Under the pieces are notes generated by a model, which was given only the letters and a program-made list of their open reading frames with translations, did no database searches and was not told the DNA's origin. Position numbers and translations under genes: made by a program. 6,666 nucleotides of DNA from positions 1-6,666 of the forward strand of contig MAXL01000212.1 of NCBI GenBank assembly GCA_001751005.1. The letters are read 5' to 3'. The stretch comes from Desulfobacterales bacterium S5133MH16. Lineage in GTDB: Bacteria; Desulfobacterota; Desulfobacteria; Desulfobacterales; UBA11574. Positions 4,805 to 6,666 of the stretch are shown here, in pieces (within the stretch, counting starts at the first letter, position 1; the number at the start of each line of letters is the position of its first letter).

Positions 4805-6568
4805 ATGGCTTATGATGCGGTAAAAATGCAAGACTGGCAGATATCCGAAGCCGCCGAGGAAAACATGCCCACTCCCGATGAATGGGCGGAAAAGCTCGGC
4901 TTTCAAAAGGACGAAATTCTGCCCATGGGAAGATTGTGCAAGCTGGACTTCCTGAAAATCATGGACCGGCTCAAGGACAAGCCGGACGGCAAGTACATTG
5001 AGGTGACTGCAATTACCCCTACCCCGCTGGGTGAAGGTAAGAGCACCACCACCATAGGTCTCATGGAAGGTATGGGCAAGCGGGGAAAGAATGTGGGCGG
5101 CTGTATTCGTCAACCCTCGGGTGGGCCCACTATGAATATTAAGGGAAGTGCGGCCGGCGGCGGCAATGCCCTTATTATTCCCTTGACTGAATTTTCCATG
5201 GGTCTGACCGGTGACATCAACGATATCATGAACGCCCACAACCTGGCTATGGTGGCCTTGAACGCCAGAATGCAGCATGAGCGCAACTACAATGACGAGC
5301 AATTAGAGAGGCTTACCAAGATGCGGCGCCTTGACGTCAATCCCACTCGGGTGGAGATGGGCTGGATAATGGACCTTTGTGCCCAGGGCCTGAGAAACAT
5401 CGTCATGGGCCTGGGTGGACGCATGGACGGCTTTACGATGCAATCCAGGTTTGGCATCGCGGTGAGTTCCGAGCTGATGGCTATTCTCTCCATCGTGCGT
5501 GATCTGGCCGATCTGCGGGAAAAATTGAACAACATTACCGTTGCCTTTGACAAGGCGGGCAATGTAGTAACCACCAAAGATCTGGAAGTGGGTAACGCCA
5601 TGACCGCCTGGATGGTCAACACCATCAACCCCACCCTGTGCTCTACAGTAGAATATCAACCACTTATGGTACATGCCGGGCCCTTTGCCAACATCGCAGT
5701 GGGGCAGTCTTCCATCATTGCCGACCGGGTCGGTCTCAAGATGTTTGACTACCACCTGACTGAGTCCGGTTTCGGTGCTGACATCGGTTTTGAAAAATTC
5801 TGGAACGTCAAATGCCGTTACAGCGGACTGAAGCCGCATGTCTCCGTGCTTACGACCACCATCAGGGCTCTGAAGATGCACGGCGGCGGTCCCAAGGTGA
5901 TTGCCGGTATAGCCTTGCCCGAAGCGTACATCAAGGAGGATCTGGGCTTGCTGGAAAACGGTATTCAAAACATGGTGCACCACATCAATACCATCCGGAT
6001 GTCCGGCATCAACCCGGTGGTCTGCGTTAACTGCTTCCATAATGACACCAAGGACGAGATCGCCATGGTTCGCAAGTATGCCGAGGAAGCAGGCGCACGC
6101 TGTGCCGTCTCCACACATTGGGCTGACGGCGGCGACGGCGCCCTGGAATTCGCTGATGTTGTTGCTGAGGCCTGCGAGGAAGAACCGGACTTCAAGTTCC
6201 TCTATCCCCTTGAAACCAAGCTGCGTGACCGTGTTGACCTCGTCGCCAAGAACGTTTACGGCGCGGACGGCGTGGCCTGGGCTCCTGCGGCCGAAGCCAA
6301 GGCCAAGATGCTCGAGGGCGATTCCCAGTACGACGATTACACAACCATGATGGTCAAAACCCACCTTTCCCTGACCCATGATCCAACGATCAAGGGCACA
6401 CCCAAGGGATGGACGCTTCCGATTCAGGATGTGCTGATTTTCTCCGGTGCCAAGTTCCTTTGTCCGGTCTGTGGCGCAATTAGCCTGATGCCCGGAACCA
6501 GTTCCAACCCGGCCTTCAGAAATGTAGATGTGGATGTTAACACCGGAAAGGTTACGGGATTGTTCTAA
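4805..6568 (+). CDS. fhs: Formate-tetrahydrofolate ligase, divergent and eukaryote-type
   Basis: The family joins formate to tetrahydrofolate using ATP, giving 10-formyl-THF in the cytoplasm; in anaerobes it serves the Wood-Ljungdahl methyl branch and purine synthesis. The 587-residue protein has the ATP loop TPLGEGKST (73-81), RQPSGGP (102-108), GFGADIGFEKF (from about 322), KMHGGGPKV, W439 in HWADGG, and the usual GLF C-terminus. RQPS, CRYSGLKPH, GGGPKVIAG and THWADGG resemble the synthetase domain of eukaryotic C1-THF synthase more than the classical bacterial enzyme. Differences from the conserved pattern as I recall it: G133 and N139 replace the two His of LHxTGDxHAI, EYQP (283-286) replaces EGTP, V299 replaces His in ANIAHG, and IKGS replaces IKGG. 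A CPVC pair lies at 553-556. Third codon positions look richer in G and C than in the ABC genes. The fold is secure; the exact activity is less so. Confidence 0.88.
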   Translation: MAYDAVKMQDWQISEAAEENMPTPDEWAEKLGFQKDEILPMGRLCKLDFLKIMDRLKDKPDGKYIEVTAITPTPLGEGKSTTTIGLMEGMGKRGKNVGGCIRQPSGGPTMNIKGSAAGGGNALIIPLTEFSMGLTGDINDIMNAHNLAMVALNARMQHERNYNDEQLERLTKMRRLDVNPTRVEMGWIMDLCAQGLRNIVMGLGGRMDGFTMQSRFGIAVSSELMAILSIVRDLADLREKLNNITVAFDKAGNVVTTKDLEVGNAMTAWMVNTINPTLCSTVEYQPLMVHAGPFANIAVGQSSIIADRVGLKMFDYHLTESGFGADIGFEKFWNVKCRYSGLKPHVSVLTTTIRALKMHGGGPKVIAGIALPEAYIKEDLGLLENGIQNMVHHINTIRMSGINPVVCVNCFHNDTKDEIAMVRKYAEEAGARCAVSTHWADGGDGALEFADVVAEACEEEPDFKFLYPLETKLRDRVDLVAKNVYGADGVAWAPAAEAKAKMLEGDSQYDDYTTMMVKTHLSLTHDPTIKGTPKGWTLPIQDVLIFSGAKFLCPVCGAISLMPGTSSNPAFRNVDVDVNTGKVTGLF

Positions 6569-6599
6569 ACAACTAACAAAAAACATATAACTAAAAAAA

Positions 6600-6634
6600 T
6601 AGGGCCCGGATTTATTTCGGGCCCTACTTTTTTG
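6600..6634 (+). terminator. Rho-independent terminator of the ligase gene
   Basis: TAGGGCCCG (6600-6608) pairs perfectly with CGGGCCCTA (6618-6626); G-U and A-T pairs can extend the stem to 11 bp with a 5-base loop. The run CTTTTTTG follows at once, with AAAAAAA before the stem, so it may work in both directions. It starts 31 bases after the stop, and nothing further is recognisable up to the window end. Confidence 0.92.
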
Positions 6635-6666
6635 TTTCCTGCTTAAAAGAATAGTTGTAACCGTCC

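Noticed and set aside
4784..5302. 172-codon minus-strand frame across the ligase start
   Set aside because: It overlaps the leader and ribosome site of the real gene and shows no motif of its own.
5303..6586. 427-codon open frame on the minus strand opposite the ligase gene
   Set aside because: It is antisense to a clearly homologous gene, its sequence shows no recognisable domain, and long antisense frames are common opposite GC-rich codon-biased genes.

Overview
The window looks like chromosomal DNA of an anaerobic bacterium, most likely a sulfate-reducing or related Desulfobacterota (deltaproteobacterial) lineage. This is inference. It rests on a formate-tetrahydrofolate ligase gene, an acyl-CoA synthetase end, and intergenic arrays of short TGAACC-like and TTCGATG/TTGGACG-like repeats of a kind I associate with those genomes. 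No marker gene fixes the taxonomy. All genes lie on the + strand.

Layout: (1) 1-129 is the C-terminal end of an AMP-forming acyl-CoA synthetase. (2) 130-452 holds a perfect -10 box next to a 13-bp perfect palindrome, a 60-residue protein with two CxxC motifs, and a strong rho-independent terminator. (3) 453-868 is gene-free and repeat-rich: a 15-nt tandem array, then two oppositely oriented arrays of a degenerate heptamer that together form an imperfect inverted repeat. (4) 869-4622 encodes two overlapping half-size ABC exporters. (5) 4623-4804 is a leader with a candidate promoter, a small palindrome, a hairpin and a strong ribosome binding site. (6) 4805-6568 encodes a formate-tetrahydrofolate ligase-like protein, followed by a clear terminator at 6600-6634.

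The two ABC proteins almost certainly form one heterodimeric exporter. The first has Asp in place of the catalytic Glu after Walker B but a canonical LSGGQ signature. The second has a normal Walker B Glu but an altered signature (ISSGE). When the two dimerise, one composite ATP site is complete and the other is degenerate, the pattern known for BmrC/BmrD, MdlA/MdlB and TM287/288. The second subunit also carries a roughly 70-residue hydrophilic insert between its first two membrane helices, as BmrD does.

The ligase resembles the synthetase domain of eukaryotic C1-THF synthase more than the classical bacterial enzyme. It differs at several positions I remember as conserved, which makes it the most interesting protein here. 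I found no evidence of a wholly new multi-gene system, no CRISPR, no RNA gene and no insertion sequence.
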